64,000 nt of DNA from Thalassotalea nanhaiensis (lineage in GTDB: Bacteria > Pseudomonadota > Gammaproteobacteria > Enterobacterales > Alteromonadaceae): NCBI RefSeq assembly GCF_031583575.1, contig NZ_CP134146.1:4092001-4156000 (forward strand), in the 5' to 3' direction. The position numbers and the translations under genes were made by a program. The notes below the pieces were generated by a model. That model did not search any database and had not been told where the DNA came from. It saw only the letters and a program-made list of their open reading frames with translations. Position 1 is the stretch's first letter. The number at the start of each line of letters is the position of its first letter. Positions 27,969 through 38,331 of this stretch are shown one piece after another.

Positions 27969-28107
27969 TGCCGTTTTCAACATGGAAGTTGTATATGCCG
28001 TGAACGCAAGGATGCGTAGAAACGGCCCATGGCAGTTTTGGACATGGATGTCCTATATAACGTGCATCCAGGAGTATAGAACGTATTGCATTCCATCATC
28101 CCTGAAG
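27969..28107. repeat. 139-bp dispersed repeat, copy A (GGA-loop hairpins)
   Basis: Identical at 137 of 139 positions to 29750-29888, in the same orientation. On the plus strand it folds into CAAC-ATGGAA-GTTG (27978-27991), ACGCA-AGGA-TGCGT (28004-28017) and GGACA-TGGA-TGTCC (28040-28053). The first two lie inside an outer stem GCCGTTT/AAACGGC (27970-27976 with 28020-28026). A shorter repeat of its end (CATTCCATCATCCCTGAAGT) recurs at 28139-28158. The frames inside it do not look coding. Confidence 0.9.
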
Positions 28108-28162
28108 TTACAAACTTAATGCCATCCATGGCAGTTTGCATTCCATCATCCCTGAAGTAAAA

Positions 28163-28184
28163 AAGCAGCATATAAATGCTGCTT
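28163..28184 (-). terminator. hairpin after maeB
   Basis: AAGCAGCAT (28163-28171) and ATGCTGCTT (28176-28184) with a run of T on the minus strand beyond. Confidence 0.85.
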
Positions 28185-28211
28185 CGCTTAAGGTTGATGT
28201 TAATTTGGTTG

Positions 28212-29459
28212 CTACGCCATGCCCATATAGTTTTTAGGCATATCTACTGCAGCAACGCCAGTATCAACCGCTGCTTTAGCCACTGCATAAGCAACACGTT
28301 CAAGTAGTCTTGGATCCATTGGCTTTGGAATAATGTACTGTGCGCCAAATTCTAAACTCGCACTACCACTGGCTTTTAATACTTCTGCCGGTACTGGTTC
28401 TTTAGCAATTTCACGAATAGCATGTACGGCTGCAACTTTCATTTCGGCATTTATTGTTCTTGCTCTAACATCTAGAGCACCACGGAAAATAAATGGGAAA
28501 CAAAGCACGTTATTTACCTGGTTAGGGTAATCTGAACGACCGGTTGCCATAATTAAGTCATCGCGAGTCGCATGGGCCAATTCAGGCTTTATTTCAGGAT
28601 CAGGGTTAGAACATGCAAACACTACTGGTTTAGCAGCCATAAGGCTTAATTGCTCTGCTGAAAATACATCTGGCCCTGAAACACCAACGAAAACATCAGC
28701 GCCATCAATGGCATCTTCTAAAGTGCGTTTATCGGTATTGTTAGCAAATAGTTTTTTATATTCGTTTAAATCATCGCGGCGAGTATGAATAATGCCTTTG
28801 CGGTCAAGCATGTATATGTTTTCACGTTGCGCGCCACAGTTAATTAATAATTCCATACAAGCAATGGCTGCGGCACCTGCGCCCATACATACAATTTTTG
28901 CATGCTTTAATTGTTTGCCTTGAACATCCAGTGCGTTGAGCATACCAGCGGCTGTAACAATAGCTGTACCGTGCTGGTCGTCATGAAATACTGGTATTTT
29001 ACAACGTTCAATTAACGCTTTCTCGATAGCGAAACATTCTGGAGCTTTAATATCTTCTAAATTGATGCCGCCGAAGCTGTCAGCAATATTGGCAACGGTA
29101 TTAACAAAATCTTCAACTGTTGTGTTTTTTACCTGAATATCAAATGAGTCGATATTCGCAAAGCGCTTGAACAACAGTGCTTTACCTTCCATTACAGGCT
29201 TTGATGCCAATGGTCCTAAATTTCCTAACCCTAAAATTGCAGTACCATCTGTAATAACGGCAACAGTATTACCTTTATTGGTATAGCGATACACATCATC
29301 AGGATTTGCCGCTATTTCACGTACTGGCTCAGCAACACCCGGACTGTATGCAAGCGCAAGATCTTCAGCTGTTTCTGCTGGAGTTGTCAGGGCTAGACTA
29401 ATTTTACCAGGAGTAGGATGTTCATGATAATCGAGAGCTTGTTGACGGAAATCAGCCAT
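28212..29459 (-). CDS. maeB: malic enzyme (oxaloacetate-decarboxylating malate dehydrogenase)
   Basis: A 415-residue short malic enzyme, malate to pyruvate and CO2 with NAD(P)+ reduction. Visible are [24 protein letters not shown], the metal/substrate segment [11 protein letters not shown] and the nucleotide-binding [13 protein letters not shown]. It lacks the C-terminal phosphotransacetylase-like domain of E. coli MaeB, so the symbol is by N-terminal similarity. It is flanked by the two 139-bp repeats. Cofactor choice is not decided. Confidence 0.9.
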   Translation of the reverse strand: MADFRQQALDYHEHPTPGKISLALTTPAETAEDLALAYSPGVAEPVREIAANPDDVYRYTNKGNTVAVITDGTAILGLGNLGPLASKPVMEGKALLFKRFANIDSFDIQVKNTTVEDFVNTVANIADSFGGINLEDIKAPECFAIEKALIERCKIPVFHDDQHGTAIVTAAGMLNALDVQGKQLKHAKIVCMGAGAAAIACMELLINCGAQRENIYMLDRKGIIHTRRDDLNEYKKLFANNTDKRTLEDAIDGADVFVGVSGPDVFSAEQLSLMAAKPVVFACSNPDPEIKPELAHATRDDLIMATGRSDYPNQVNNVLCFPFIFRGALDVRARTINAEMKVAAVHAIREIAKEPVPAEVLKASGSASLEFGAQYIIPKPMDPRLLERVAYAVAKAAVDTGVAAVDMPKNYMGMA

Positions 29460-29660
29460 GGTGTGTACCTTTTAATGGAATGAGTTGATACCTAAGTATA
29501 GGTGTAATGTTAACGAATTTTAGGGTTTGTAATAGTACCTGAAAACTTTTATATAAGTTACCGATAATTATAACTTATTTGTTATAACTCATATCAATTG
29601 TAGGTATAGACATAAATTAAAGTTATGGGCGCAAAGCAAACAACGCTCCATTTTCTATAG

Positions 29661-29740
29661 GGAAATTGTATATGCCGCTGTGACATGGATGTTGATAAGC
29701 GGTCCCCGGCATTTTTGCTTATAGCTCTTCCCTGAAGTTA
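29661..29740. repeat. diverged unit of the GGA-loop repeat
   Basis: Shares GGAAATTGTATATGCCG and CCCTGAAGTTACAAACTTAATG with the full copies. Its hairpin has an outer stem CCGCT/AGCGG (29675-29679 with 29698-29702) enclosing ACA-TGGA-TGT (29683-29692). Confidence 0.65.
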
Positions 29741-29749
29741 CAAACTTAA

Positions 29750-29888
29750 TGCCGTTTTCAACATGGAAGTTGTATATGCCGTGAACGCAAGGATGCGTAG
29801 AAACGGCCCATGGCAGTTTTGGACATGGATGTCCTATATAACGTGGATACAGGAGTATAGAACGTATTGCATTCCATCATCCCTGAAG
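29750..29888. repeat. 139-bp dispersed repeat, copy B (GGA-loop hairpins)
   Basis: Second copy of 27969-28107. One of the two base differences makes an extra perfect hairpin ATAC-AGGA-GTAT that is broken in copy A. All GGA motifs are on the plus strand, opposite to the flanking genes; a bidirectional terminator follows directly. Confidence 0.9.
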
Positions 29889-29892
29889 TAAA

Positions 29893-29921
29893 AAAAAGCC
29901 CCGCAAGTGCGAGGCTTTTTT
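29893..29921. terminator. terminator between purA and repeat copy B
   Basis: AAAAGCC..CGC-AAGT-GCG..GGCTTTT stem with one mismatch, and A/T runs on both sides, so it can act in both directions. Confidence 0.85.
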
Positions 29922-29938
29922 AAAAACGTTTTGGTTAG

Positions 29939-31246
<1,308 letters not shown>

Positions 31247-31382
31247 TTACATATTTCGAAAGAAAATTAGGCGGGGATTTTAACAAACAAGCATGACTAG
31301 ATCATCAATTTTATTTATTTTTTTGTAGTTAAATTGTTAACCACGTGCTGACACAACGGCTTAACTAATTGAAAATGAAAAT

Positions 31383-31571
31383 TTAGTTGTTCAAAAACAA
31401 CAGGATGCCACCAATAACGACAAGTACTAAGCCAATTTGACGGATGTTATTTGGTTTTTCCTCGGCAAGTTTTAAGATAAAACTGCGCCAACGATTTGGA
31501 AATAGTAACGGGCCAATGCCTTCAAAAACAAGCATTAACGCAAAAGCACTTAAAAATAACTCTACCGACAT
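31383..31571 (-). CDS. yjeT: DUF2065 family membrane protein (YjeT)
   Basis: 62 residues with two hydrophobic segments (about 3-22 and 44-60) and the family GIGPLLFPNRWR stretch between them. It lies between hflC and purA exactly as yjeT does in E. coli. Function unknown. Confidence 0.85.
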   Translation of the reverse strand: MSVELFLSAFALMLVFEGIGPLLFPNRWRSFILKLAEEKPNNIRQIGLVLVVIGGILLFLNN

Positions 31572-31601
31572 TTTTAACCTATTTGTATCGCTGAAATAAA
31601 A

Positions 31602-31623
31602 TAGCCCACCAAATGGCGGGCTA
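31602..31623 (-). terminator. hairpin after hflC
   Basis: TAGCCC (31602-31607) pairs with GGGCTA (31618-31623), with an inner CC/GG pair around AAAT. No long T run, so termination may be partial. Confidence 0.5.
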
Positions 31624-31650
31624 ATATTAAATTTTTTAACAGAAGATCTA

Positions 31651-32535
31651 TTACTTACCTGACTTAGGAGCCTTTAAGTAATGGAAAAAGTCACTGTCTG
31701 GTTTAACAACCAAAATGTCACTTTTAGAACTAAAGCTGTTCTCATAAGCTTCTAAACTTCTAAGGAATGAGAAAAACTCAGCATCTTTGCCATAAGCATC
31801 AGAATATACTTTAGCTGCTAGTGCATCGCCTTCACCACGTAGAGTGAACGATTGCTTTTTAGCATTTGCTATCATTACCGTTACTTTTGCATCTACCGTT
31901 GCACGTAAAACTTCAGCTTTCTCTCTACCTTGTGAACGATGCTCTTGTGCCACTGCTTGACGCTCTGCACGCATACGTTCATAAATAGAATTACTAACTT
32001 CTTCAGGTAAGTTAATACGCTTAACACGTACATCAACCACTTCGATACCTAAATCAGCTTTACTTGATTCGGCACTAAGCATTGCTTCTTCCATTAATGA
32101 ATCACGATCACCAGAAACAATTTGTGCAATTGTTCGACGACCAAACTCAGTACGTAAACCGTTGTTCACTTTTTGCTTTAATAACGCACTCGCATTGTCA
32201 ATATTACCGCCAGCGGTACGAACGTAGAAGGTAGAAAAATCAACGATTTTCCATTTCACGTATGAATCAACTAATACGTCTTTTTTCTCTGCCGTAACGA
32301 AACGATCAGGTGCGCCATCAAGTGTTTGAATACGAGCATCAATTTTATTCACTCGTTCAATAAATGGAATTTTAAAATGCAAACCTGGCGAAAAGATACG
32401 CATTTCGCCTGTGCTATCACGCTTAATTTTAGAGAATTGGAACACGATACCGCGCTCGCCTTCATTGATAACGAATACTGATGAAACTGTTAATAGACCT
32501 AGTGCTACTAGGATAATAATTGCAAAGTTTTTCAT
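31651..32535 (-). CDS. hflC: HflC, FtsH-regulating SPFH protein
   Basis: A 294-residue membrane protein with one N-terminal helix (about 4-24) and an SPFH/band 7 domain (VNEGERGIVFQF start). With HflK it forms the cage around the FtsH protease. Follows hflK by 2 bases. Confidence 0.96.
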   Translation of the reverse strand: MKNFAIIILVALGLLTVSSVFVINEGERGIVFQFSKIKRDSTGEMRIFSPGLHFKIPFIERVNKIDARIQTLDGAPDRFVTAEKKDVLVDSYVKWKIVDFSTFYVRTAGGNIDNASALLKQKVNNGLRTEFGRRTIAQIVSGDRDSLMEEAMLSAESSKADLGIEVVDVRVKRINLPEEVSNSIYERMRAERQAVAQEHRSQGREKAEVLRATVDAKVTVMIANAKKQSFTLRGEGDALAAKVYSDAYGKDAEFFSFLRSLEAYENSFSSKSDILVVKPDSDFFHYLKAPKSGK

Positions 32536-32537
32536 GA

Positions 32538-33692
32538 TTAGTTATCTCCTCGGCTGAAACGATCAGCACGGCCAGATAACGAATTCACAGTTGAATTTCT
32601 ACCTTGTTGTACTGGTGCTTGCGTCATCGGATTGATTTCTCTTTTAAAAGGTGACGTTTGATTTTGCTGCTGCATTATTTTATCCAGTGGCAAGTACATC
32701 ATGCTATTACCGCCATCTACATCAACCATAACTTTTGAAGTATTAGAATATACTTTTTCCATAGTGCTAATGTATAAACGCTGGCGCGTAACTTCTGGTG
32801 CCGCTTTATATTCTGGTAAAAGTTTCTCAAACTTGGCTACTTCACCTTCAGACGCTAAAACAATTTGCTGCTTGTAAGCAATCGCATCTTGTTCCATACG
32901 TTTAGCACGACCACGAGCCTCTGGCTCTACTGATAGCGCATAAGCTTCTGCTTCTAATACAAAACGCTCTTCATCTTCTTTTGCAGCATTCACGTCATCA
33001 AATGCGTCTTTAACTTGCTCAGGCGGGCGGGCATTTTTAAAGTTAACATCCGATACAATAATGCCCATGTTGTATGCTTCGATAACTTTGTCAAGTTCAG
33101 CCCATACCGATTGACGAACTTGTTCTTTACCAGTTGTTAATACATCATCCATTTCAGAATGACCAACAACATAACGAATCGCACTGTCAAAGGCATGCTC
33201 TAAACTGTTATCAGCATTAGTTACGCTAAATAGGTAATTACGAGCATCGATAATACGGTACTGAACGGCCATCTCTACTCGAATCAAATTCAAGTCTTCC
33301 GTCATCATATAACCGTCAGCAGGAAGGTTACGGGTTGTTTGTACATCAACAGGTATTACTTTTTGTACAAAAGTAGGTTGCCAATGAATACCTGGATCAA
33401 CTAAACCATTAAATTCACCAAACTGTAACACTACGCCACGCTCTGCTTCTTTAATGGTATAGAAACCACTTACAGCCCAAACAACAACGGCAATCGCAAT
33501 TACGATACCAGCGCCAAAGCTACTGAAACTACCAGAACCGCCAGATTTCCCCGGCTTATTTCCACCAAAAATCCCGCCAAATTTATTGCCAAGATCTTTC
33601 AATAGTTCGTCTAAATCTGGTGGCCCTTGATCACGACCGCCTTTATTTTTCCAGGGATCATTATCGTTTTTCCCCGGTTCATTCCAAGCCAT
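32538..33692 (-). CDS. hflK: HflK, FtsH-regulating SPFH protein
   Basis: 384 residues from the ATG at 33692 (MAWNEPG, as in E. coli, with GGAGAG 5-6 bases before); an ATG at 33713 is less likely. A glycine-rich N-terminal part (QGPPDLDELL, GGIFGGNKPGKSGGSG) precedes a membrane helix (about 65-85) and the SPFH domain. Partner of HflC. Confidence 0.96.
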   Translation of the reverse strand: MAWNEPGKNDNDPWKNKGGRDQGPPDLDELLKDLGNKFGGIFGGNKPGKSGGSGSFSSFGAGIVIAIAVVVWAVSGFYTIKEAERGVVLQFGEFNGLVDPGIHWQPTFVQKVIPVDVQTTRNLPADGYMMTEDLNLIRVEMAVQYRIIDARNYLFSVTNADNSLEHAFDSAIRYVVGHSEMDDVLTTGKEQVRQSVWAELDKVIEAYNMGIIVSDVNFKNARPPEQVKDAFDDVNAAKEDEERFVLEAEAYALSVEPEARGRAKRMEQDAIAYKQQIVLASEGEVAKFEKLLPEYKAAPEVTRQRLYISTMEKVYSNTSKVMVDVDGGNSMMYLPLDKIMQQQNQTSPFKREINPMTQAPVQQGRNSTVNSLSGRADRFSRGDN

Positions 33693-33791
33693 TCTGCTCT
33701 CCGTTTGGTGCAATGTTTAAAAAATCTAAAATTAGTAAATATGTTAGTACATATCTATTCATTATTCTGATACTTCAATAGTAACAGCAGC

Positions 33792-35078
33792 TTAATTCAG
33801 GATAAAGCCCTCTAATTCGCTTTTACCTGCTTTCAACAATTTATTCCATTCTCGCAATGGTAATGTTACATCAAGTAAACAATTACCCTGCTCGTCATAT
33901 GATTCATCTTTTATACAGTTTAGTTGGTATAACGTACCACGCAATTTTCCAGCTGTAGCCGGTATTTTTAATGTGTGCTTAACAATATCGGTTGCTAGCA
34001 ATTCGGACAAAGCGTCATTTAGTAACTCTAATCCTATATTTGCTCGCGCTGATAACCAAACTCTGATCGGCTTACCTTGATCATCTCGATCAATACGTGG
34101 TGCTATATCATGTAAATTATCAATTTTATTACACACCAACAACTGTGGTATTTCGTTCGCCTCAATTTCTTCTAGTACCGCATCAACTTGCGCCATGTTA
34201 TCTGCGCGGCGTTCATCAGCAATATCTACAACATGTAATTGCAAGTCAGCTTCTCTTGTTTCAGTCAGCGTAGCTTTAAAGGCTGCAACTAAATCGTGAG
34301 GTAAGTGACGAATAAATCCTACGGTATCAGCTAAAATAATTCGGCCCACATCTTCTATATGGAGCTTTCTTAGCGTTGGATCAAGGGTAGCGAACAATTG
34401 ATCGGCTGCATACACATCAGCATTGGTAATGCGATTGAATATTGTCGACTTGCCAGCATTGGTATAACCCACTAACGAAACTGTAGGTATTTCAGCTCTT
34501 TCACGTGCTCTGCGGCCTTGATGACGTTGCTTTTCTACTTTTTCTAAACGACCACGAATATTGTGCATACGATCGCGAAGTAGACGTCTATCAGTTTCTA
34601 ATTGAGTTTCACCGGGCCCGCGTAAGCCAATACCACCTTTTTGTCTTTCTAAATGCGTCCAACCTCGAATCAATCGAGTGCTCATATGACGAAGTTGGGC
34701 AAGTTCAACTTGCAACTTACCTTCGTGAGTACGAGCGCGCTGGGCAAAGATATCAAGAATTAACGTAGTTCGGTCAATTACACGACACTCGCACAACGCT
34801 TCTATATTTTTCTCTTGAGACGGGCTAAGGACATGATTAAATAAAATCACATCAGCATTATACAAATTCACTGCTTCGCGAATTTCTTCAGCTTTACCAC
34901 TGCCAACAAAAAATTTAGTGTGAGGGGTACTTCGTTTACCAGTAACAACAGTTAAAGAATTTACACCAGCAGAAGATACTAGCATTTCAAATTCTTGTAG
35001 GTCTTCACGGGCGTTTTCTTGCGGAAAATCTATGTGAACGAGTACAGCTTGCTCACCTGCTTGATGTCTATCAAACAA
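33792..35078 (-). CDS. hflX: ribosome-associated GTPase HflX
   Basis: 428 residues: an N-terminal HflX domain with a long helical linker rich in arginine (LERQKGGIGLRGPGETQLETDRR), then a GTPase domain with GYTNAGKS, the DTVGFIRHLP switch and NKID. It splits or rescues stalled ribosomes in other bacteria. Downstream of hfq, as in E. coli. Confidence 0.97.
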   Translation of the reverse strand: MFDRHQAGEQAVLVHIDFPQENAREDLQEFEMLVSSAGVNSLTVVTGKRSTPHTKFFVGSGKAEEIREAVNLYNADVILFNHVLSPSQEKNIEALCECRVIDRTTLILDIFAQRARTHEGKLQVELAQLRHMSTRLIRGWTHLERQKGGIGLRGPGETQLETDRRLLRDRMHNIRGRLEKVEKQRHQGRRARERAEIPTVSLVGYTNAGKSTIFNRITNADVYAADQLFATLDPTLRKLHIEDVGRIILADTVGFIRHLPHDLVAAFKATLTETREADLQLHVVDIADERRADNMAQVDAVLEEIEANEIPQLLVCNKIDNLHDIAPRIDRDDQGKPIRVWLSARANIGLELLNDALSELLATDIVKHTLKIPATAGKLRGTLYQLNCIKDESYDEQGNCLLDVTLPLREWNKLLKAGKSELEGFILN

Positions 35079-35110
35079 ATGAGCAATTCCAATTCAATTT
35101 CATTAAGGTG

Positions 35111-35356
35111 TTATTCCCCCGGTTGAGCAAATTCAGCCGGATTAGATGTATTAACAGCGCGAGACGGTACAACCGTAGAGATAGCATGCTTATATACCAT
35201 CTGGCTTACCGTGTTTTTTAGCAAAATTACAAATTGATCAAATGATTCAACTTGGCCTTGCAGTTTTATACCGTTGACTAAATAGATTGCCACGGGAATG
35301 CGATCACGACGTAAAGCATTCAAAAATGGGTCTTGTAAAGATTGACCTTTTGCCAT
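35111..35356 (-). CDS. hfq: RNA chaperone Hfq
   Basis: 81 residues, a compact Sm-fold protein with both Sm motifs ([19 protein letters not shown] and [12 protein letters not shown]). It pairs small RNAs with mRNAs. The C-terminal tail is short compared with E. coli Hfq (102 residues). Confidence 0.98.
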   Translation of the reverse strand: MAKGQSLQDPFLNALRRDRIPVAIYLVNGIKLQGQVESFDQFVILLKNTVSQMVYKHAISTVVPSRAVNTSNPAEFAQPGE

Positions 35357-35463
35357 TGTATTGGCCCCTTATTGTTATTGTTAATCCGATTTACGATAAC
35401 CAAATTAGAGTAAATTAATTGTGCAAATTTAGTTAGTTACACAACGAGCTTTATAAGTATACA

Positions 35464-36411
35464 CTATGATTTCAACTTTGCTAAACAACTTAAGATTTGT
35501 TGTAAATTAGTTTCATCATTAGTGGTTAACCAAGTTAAGTTTGGCCAACCACGAAGCCAAGTTAGTTGCCGCTTGGCGAGCTGTCTAGTGGCGCAAACAC
35601 CGCGAAATATCATTTCTTCATAATCATATTCACCGTTTAAATGTTGCCACATTTGTCTATATCCAACACAACGAATAGAGGGTAAGTCTTCATGTAATTC
35701 GTCGCGCTGTTTTAATTGTTCTACTTCATGTTGAAAACCTTGTTCCAACATAATGTTGTATCTGAGTTCGATGCGCTGATGCAATTCAGATCGCTCTGTG
35801 GTGCTAATCGCAAACTGCAGTACATCGCCATCTAGAGTATCACCTTTAACCTTGGTTAACTCAGTCATGCTTTTATTAGTTATGCGATAAACTTCTAAAG
35901 CTCTGGTTAAACGCTGTGGGTCATTAGGGTGAATTCTCTCTGCTGACACTGGATCTACTTCATTGAGTAAATCATGTATATGCTGCCAACCTTTTTGCTC
36001 TGCTTCCGCATTTATACCCGCTCTAATTTCAGCATCAGCAGCTGGTAAAGGTGAAATACCTTCAAGTAGACCTTTGAAGTACATCATAGTTCCACCAACT
36101 AAAATAGGAATTCGGCCACGGCTGCGAATTTCATCTATTTCACGTTTTGCGTCCCGACAAAAGTCTGCGACAGAGTAACTCTCACTTGGGTCAATAATAT
36201 CAATTAACCGATGTGGGTACTTGGCTAGCTCTTCTTCAGTAGGCTTGGCACTGCCAATATTCATATCTTTATAGATAAGCGCTGAATCAACACTGATAAT
36301 ATCGCAAGGTAAATTATCACTTAAGCCAAAAGCCAAATCAGTCTTTCCTGAGGCTGTTGGCCCCATAATGCAAATGACAGGTGGTAACTTTTGTTGCTTG
36401 TTATCGCTCAT
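35464..36411 (-). CDS. miaA: tRNA dimethylallyltransferase MiaA
   Basis: A 315-residue enzyme that prenylates A37 of tRNAs reading UNN codons. The P-loop [11 protein letters not shown] is near residue 16, with [16 protein letters not shown] and [15 protein letters not shown] following. Cotranscribed with mutL and hfq. Confidence 0.97.
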   Translation of the reverse strand: MSDNKQQKLPPVICIMGPTASGKTDLAFGLSDNLPCDIISVDSALIYKDMNIGSAKPTEEELAKYPHRLIDIIDPSESYSVADFCRDAKREIDEIRSRGRIPILVGGTMMYFKGLLEGISPLPAADAEIRAGINAEAEQKGWQHIHDLLNEVDPVSAERIHPNDPQRLTRALEVYRITNKSMTELTKVKGDTLDGDVLQFAISTTERSELHQRIELRYNIMLEQGFQHEVEQLKQRDELHEDLPSIRCVGYRQMWQHLNGEYDYEEMIFRGVCATRQLAKRQLTWLRGWPNLTWLTTNDETNLQQILSCLAKLKS

Positions 36412-36459
36412 ATCTTCTCAGGTGTTGAAAGTATACCCGTGCTGGCTCAGGGTGTAGTT

Positions 36460-38310
36460 TTAGCGTGCTAGCTGATTAATGTATGAAATAAGGTCTACTT
36501 CAATAGAATTCAAGCGCATATACTCAGAAAGATCAAAGTTTTGTATTGTTTTACTGTTTAATAACAACTGTTGCGCGTGAGTTAAGTCTAATTGCTCTGG
36601 TAATTTAAGCTCGGCAAACGCAGTCAACCAAGACTGCTCGGTAATGGTTTCTTCTGCCAGTAATAAATTAAGCAGCTGTAAAAAACTTTGACTAATATCT
36701 TTATCTCTAAACTGCGCCGGATATTGGCGAATAATACATTGTGAGCCTTTGACCGTGCATTTAATTCCAGCGTGTTCAAATGAATCAATATTTGTTTCAA
36801 TAAAGCTGAGAGCTGATTTATCCATTGCGATAGATACTGGTAATAATAACGGTTGAGAAACAATGCCGGCGGTAAATGATTGCTTTAATAATTCTTTATT
36901 TACCGTATTACACAATGGTTTTAACTGCACACAATAGATAAGTTCTTTGTACAGTACTAGGGCAACAAAGTTGTCTGCCATTGTTAATAAGCGAAACTGC
37001 TCATTAACCGCAGGCTGGCTCAACGTTACCGCAGGAGCATACTCAGTTGCTGCAGAAGGCTCACTAGACTGTATGGCCACTGTATCTACAGGACTTTGCT
37101 GCGGCGTTGTTAACAGTGAGTGGTAATTACTAACTGCTTGCCCGGAAGGTCGTTGACTGTGTTGGTAACTGTTTGGGCTACTGCTTCCTCGACTAGCATT
37201 GTTTTCTGAGACCATTTGTAATGGCTGTACATAATCACGAGCGTACGGTTGATTGGCATTGTCAATCACTTCACCATGCTCATCACATAACAGCGTGTCA
37301 GGTATTTCTGCTTGCTGCGCAGAAAGTGTTTGCTCAACGGCGGAGCAAATAAAATCATGAACAAAGCGTGCTTGATGAAAACGTACTTCATGCTTCGCCG
37401 GATGCACATTTACATCAACGTCGGCAAAATCTAAGTTAAAAAACAATACAAATGCCGGGTAACCATCATGAGTTAACCTGTCAGCGTAGGCTTGTCTGAT
37501 TGCATGATTGATTAATTTATCACGCATCATTCGATCATTTACGTAGCTGTAGCATAAATCATTTTGACTACGATAAAATTCAGGTTTTGCAATCCAGCCC
37601 CACAAGTGCAAATTATCATGCTTAAAATCTAATGCGACAGCATTGTCGATAAAGCCTTGTCCACATACCGAGGCAATACGTTTTTCGATTTGCTTCTCGG
37701 TTTTAGCACTTCGATATTGGCGTATCACTTTGCCGTTGTGGATAAGAATAATGGTGATTGCTAATTTAGACAGAGCAATACGACGCACCACCTCATCAAT
37801 ATGAGTAAACTCAGTTTTTTCTGTCCGTAAAAATTTTCTTCTTGCTGGTGTATTGAAAAATAAATCTTCAACATCAATGCTTGTGCCATCAGGATGAGCG
37901 GCAGGTTTGATATCAACCTGCATATCTCGGCCTACAGCAATTGCTTGCCAAGCAGAGTCTTGCTCTACAGGTTTAGACGTTAAGGTTAATCGAGAAACAG
38001 AACTGATACTGGCTAATGCTTCACCACGAAAGCCTAAACTGTGTATTGACTCTAAGTCATCCAGACTTTTAATTTTACTGGTAGCATGGCGTGATAACGC
38101 TAAGGTTAATTCATCTTTAATAATACCTTTACCGTCATCGGTAATTTTAATGCGCTTAGAGCCACCCTTTTCTATCTCAATAGTAATTTTTGTTGCGCCA
38201 GCATCAATGGAATTTTCCACCAGTTCTTTCACAACAGAGGCAGGACGCTCAACCACTTCGCCAGCTGCTATTTGGTTAGCAAGGCGAGCAGGTAATACAG
38301 CAATAGACAT
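36460..38310 (-). CDS. mutL: DNA mismatch repair protein MutL
   Basis: 616 residues. The GHKL ATPase motifs ENSIDAGA, DDGKGI and the FRGEAL/HATSK pair are intact in the N-terminal half; a poorly conserved linker (about 350-430) leads to the dimerisation domain. No DQHAxxER endonuclease motif is seen, as in methyl-directed repair organisms. Confidence 0.96.
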   Translation of the reverse strand: MSIAVLPARLANQIAAGEVVERPASVVKELVENSIDAGATKITIEIEKGGSKRIKITDDGKGIIKDELTLALSRHATSKIKSLDDLESIHSLGFRGEALASISSVSRLTLTSKPVEQDSAWQAIAVGRDMQVDIKPAAHPDGTSIDVEDLFFNTPARRKFLRTEKTEFTHIDEVVRRIALSKLAITIILIHNGKVIRQYRSAKTEKQIEKRIASVCGQGFIDNAVALDFKHDNLHLWGWIAKPEFYRSQNDLCYSYVNDRMMRDKLINHAIRQAYADRLTHDGYPAFVLFFNLDFADVDVNVHPAKHEVRFHQARFVHDFICSAVEQTLSAQQAEIPDTLLCDEHGEVIDNANQPYARDYVQPLQMVSENNASRGSSSPNSYQHSQRPSGQAVSNYHSLLTTPQQSPVDTVAIQSSEPSAATEYAPAVTLSQPAVNEQFRLLTMADNFVALVLYKELIYCVQLKPLCNTVNKELLKQSFTAGIVSQPLLLPVSIAMDKSALSFIETNIDSFEHAGIKCTVKGSQCIIRQYPAQFRDKDISQSFLQLLNLLLAEETITEQSWLTAFAELKLPEQLDLTHAQQLLLNSKTIQNFDLSEYMRLNSIEVDLISYINQLAR

Positions 38311-38331
38311 TAATTAAACCTTCTCTTAGCT

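Larger units (their letters stand above)
29460..29938. other. repeat-filled intergenic region between maeB and purA
   Basis: 479 bases without a gene. It holds the maeB promoter region, a diverged GGA hairpin unit (29661-29740), repeat copy B and the purA terminator. Confidence 0.7.

Noticed and set aside
27977-28171. 64-residue open frame inside repeat copy A, minus strand
   Set aside because: It lies wholly in the 139-bp repeat and its hairpins, has no SD and no family resemblance; the repeat structure explains the openness.
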